DNA of 6,641 nucleotides from Acidobacteriota bacterium (GTDB lineage: Bacteria > Acidobacteriota > Blastocatellia > Pyrinomonadales > Pyrinomonadaceae), in contig JAIVJP010000020.1 in NCBI GenBank assembly GCA_020199975.1, forward strand, positions 1 to 6,641, read 5' to 3'. Shown one piece after another: positions 5,843 to 6,641 of this stretch. The first letter of the stretch is position 1. Each line of letters starts with the position of its first letter. The position numbers and the translations under genes are program-made. Below the pieces are notes generated by a model. That model had not been told where the DNA came from. It saw only the letters and a list, made by a program, of their open reading frames with translations, and made no database searches.

Positions 5843-6641
5843 TGAGTAACGGAATCCTCGTGTTCATCGAACATCGCGACGGTGTGGTTAGTAAGACATC
5901 GCTAGAGGCAATTGCCGCGGCACAGAGCCTTGGGTCACAGCTGCAACAGCAGGTGAGGGCGGTCATTTTGGGAGCTGACTCACATGCCATGGCTCAGGAC
6001 ATCGCAGCGTATGATCTTGCGAAGGTTGTATCGGCCAGCAACGCTAAACTTGCGAGCTACACCCCGGATGGCTACACCGACGCAATGGAGAAAGTGGTTC
6101 GCGGACTGGATCCACAGCTCGTGGTCATGTCGCACACTTATCTGGTACGCGATTTCGGTCCGAAGCTGGCGGCGCGTTTTGGTAAGTCGCTCATTAGCGA
6201 TTGCATCCGCGCGCAGATAGCAGACGCCTCGATCACGTTCACTCGTCGAATCTTTCTCGGAAAGCTCGACGCGGACGTAGTTTCAGATGGAGCGGCACCG
6301 GTGTTTGCTACCTTCCAATCAGGGGCCTATCGCCCGGATCAAGCAGCGAAGGGAAGTGGGGTGCCGGTAGAGAAACAGGAAGTTGAAGTTGGCGAGATTC
6401 GCATGAGTCCGGAAGCTCCATTCCAGGAAGTGAAGCAGTCCATTGATCTATCCAAAGCCGAGATCATCGTGGCCATCGGCCGCGGGATTAAGAGCAAGGA
6501 GAATATCGCTCTCGCGCAAAAGCTTGCTGAAGTACTCGGCGGTGATCTCGCCGCGTCGCGTCCTATTTGTGACGCTGAGTGGTTGCCTATCGATCGTCAG
6601 ATTGGATCGTCGGGGCAGACTGTAGCTCCCAAGCTTTACAT
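5842..6641 (+). CDS. etfA: Electron transfer flavoprotein, alpha subunit (3' end beyond the window)
   Basis: EtfA carries most of the FAD-binding domain of the ETF heterodimer. The ATG at 5842 shares its A with the etfB TAA stop (TAATG), an arrangement typical of translational coupling and 1:1 subunit supply. The frame is open to the window end: 266 complete codons plus two bases. Residues 1 to about 185 form the N-terminal alpha/beta domain, starting SNGILVFIEHRDG. From about 200 the FAD domain begins, with IVAIGRGIKSKENI (209-222), the ASRPICDAEW segment (238-247, Ser and Arg expected to contact FAD) and DRQIGSSGQTVAPKLY (251-266). The rest of the FAD site (the conserved AVGISGAIQH region and the KDP-containing tail, together about 50-60 residues) should lie just past the window. 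The truncation is due to the window, not to a mutation. Identity is firm from the C-terminal motifs. Confidence 0.95.
   Translation, partial: MSNGILVFIEHRDGVVSKTSLEAIAAAQSLGSQLQQQVRAVILGADSHAMAQDIAAYDLAKVVSASNAKLASYTPDGYTDAMEKVVRGLDPQLVVMSHTYLVRDFGPKLAARFGKSLISDCIRAQIADASITFTRRIFLGKLDADVVSDGAAPVFATFQSGAYRPDQAAKGSGVPVEKQEVEVGEIRMSPEAPFQEVKQSIDLSKAEIIVAIGRGIKSKENIALAQKLAEVLGGDLAASRPICDAEWLPIDRQIGSSGQTVAPKLY

Overview
The window is a single-strand (+) run of seven genes in the order plsX, fabH, fabD, acpP, fabF, etfB, etfA (etfA cut by the window end). It looks like one bacterial operon or co-directional cluster for fatty acid and phospholipid synthesis, followed by an electron-transfer flavoprotein. 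All six complete proteins keep the catalytic or signature residues of their families. Codon choice and base composition look even across the genes, at moderate to slightly high GC, with no sign of recent transfer. No mobile element, CRISPR array, tRNA or rRNA is visible. The style of the proteins and the 7-bp repeat arrays between genes suggest a soil-type Acidobacteriota (perhaps the Blastocatellia/Pyrinomonadales side). This is an impression from memory, not a database result.

Layout. Positions 38-1135 plsX (acyl-phosphate synthesis, TTG start); 1206-2192 fabH (initiating ketoacyl-ACP synthase III); 2193-2385 a 193-bp gap filled largely by a heptamer array that folds back on itself and runs into the fabD start codon; 2386-3330 fabD (malonyl transfer to ACP); 3369-3611 acpP (acyl carrier protein); 3611-3690 a second heptamer array of different sequence; 3708-4949 fabF (elongating ketoacyl-ACP synthase II, TTG start); about 4941-5048 a third heptamer array, again of different sequence; 5069-5842 etfB; 5842-6641 etfA, overlapping etfB by one base and lacking its C-terminal end. 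No gene-free stretch exceeds 300 bases.

How the genes work together. FabD loads malonyl groups onto AcpP, FabH starts chains from acyl-CoA and malonyl-ACP, FabF elongates them, and PlsX converts finished acyl-ACP to acyl-phosphate for phospholipid synthesis. The ketoreductase gene fabG, often found between fabD and acpP in such clusters, is absent. EtfB and EtfA form the heterodimeric flavoprotein that accepts electrons from acyl-CoA dehydrogenases and similar enzymes, so a redox or lipid-catabolic module directly follows the biosynthetic one.

The most unusual content is between the genes. Three consecutive gaps each hold short 7-bp-period repeats in two inverted arms around a unique centre. 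The repeat unit differs in each (ATTGCCA/G, TAGGTGA, and TTTGAAC/TTTGTAC), but the architecture is the same. In the fabH-fabD gap the arms can form a 31-bp stem with one bulged base that includes the first two bases of the fabD start codon.
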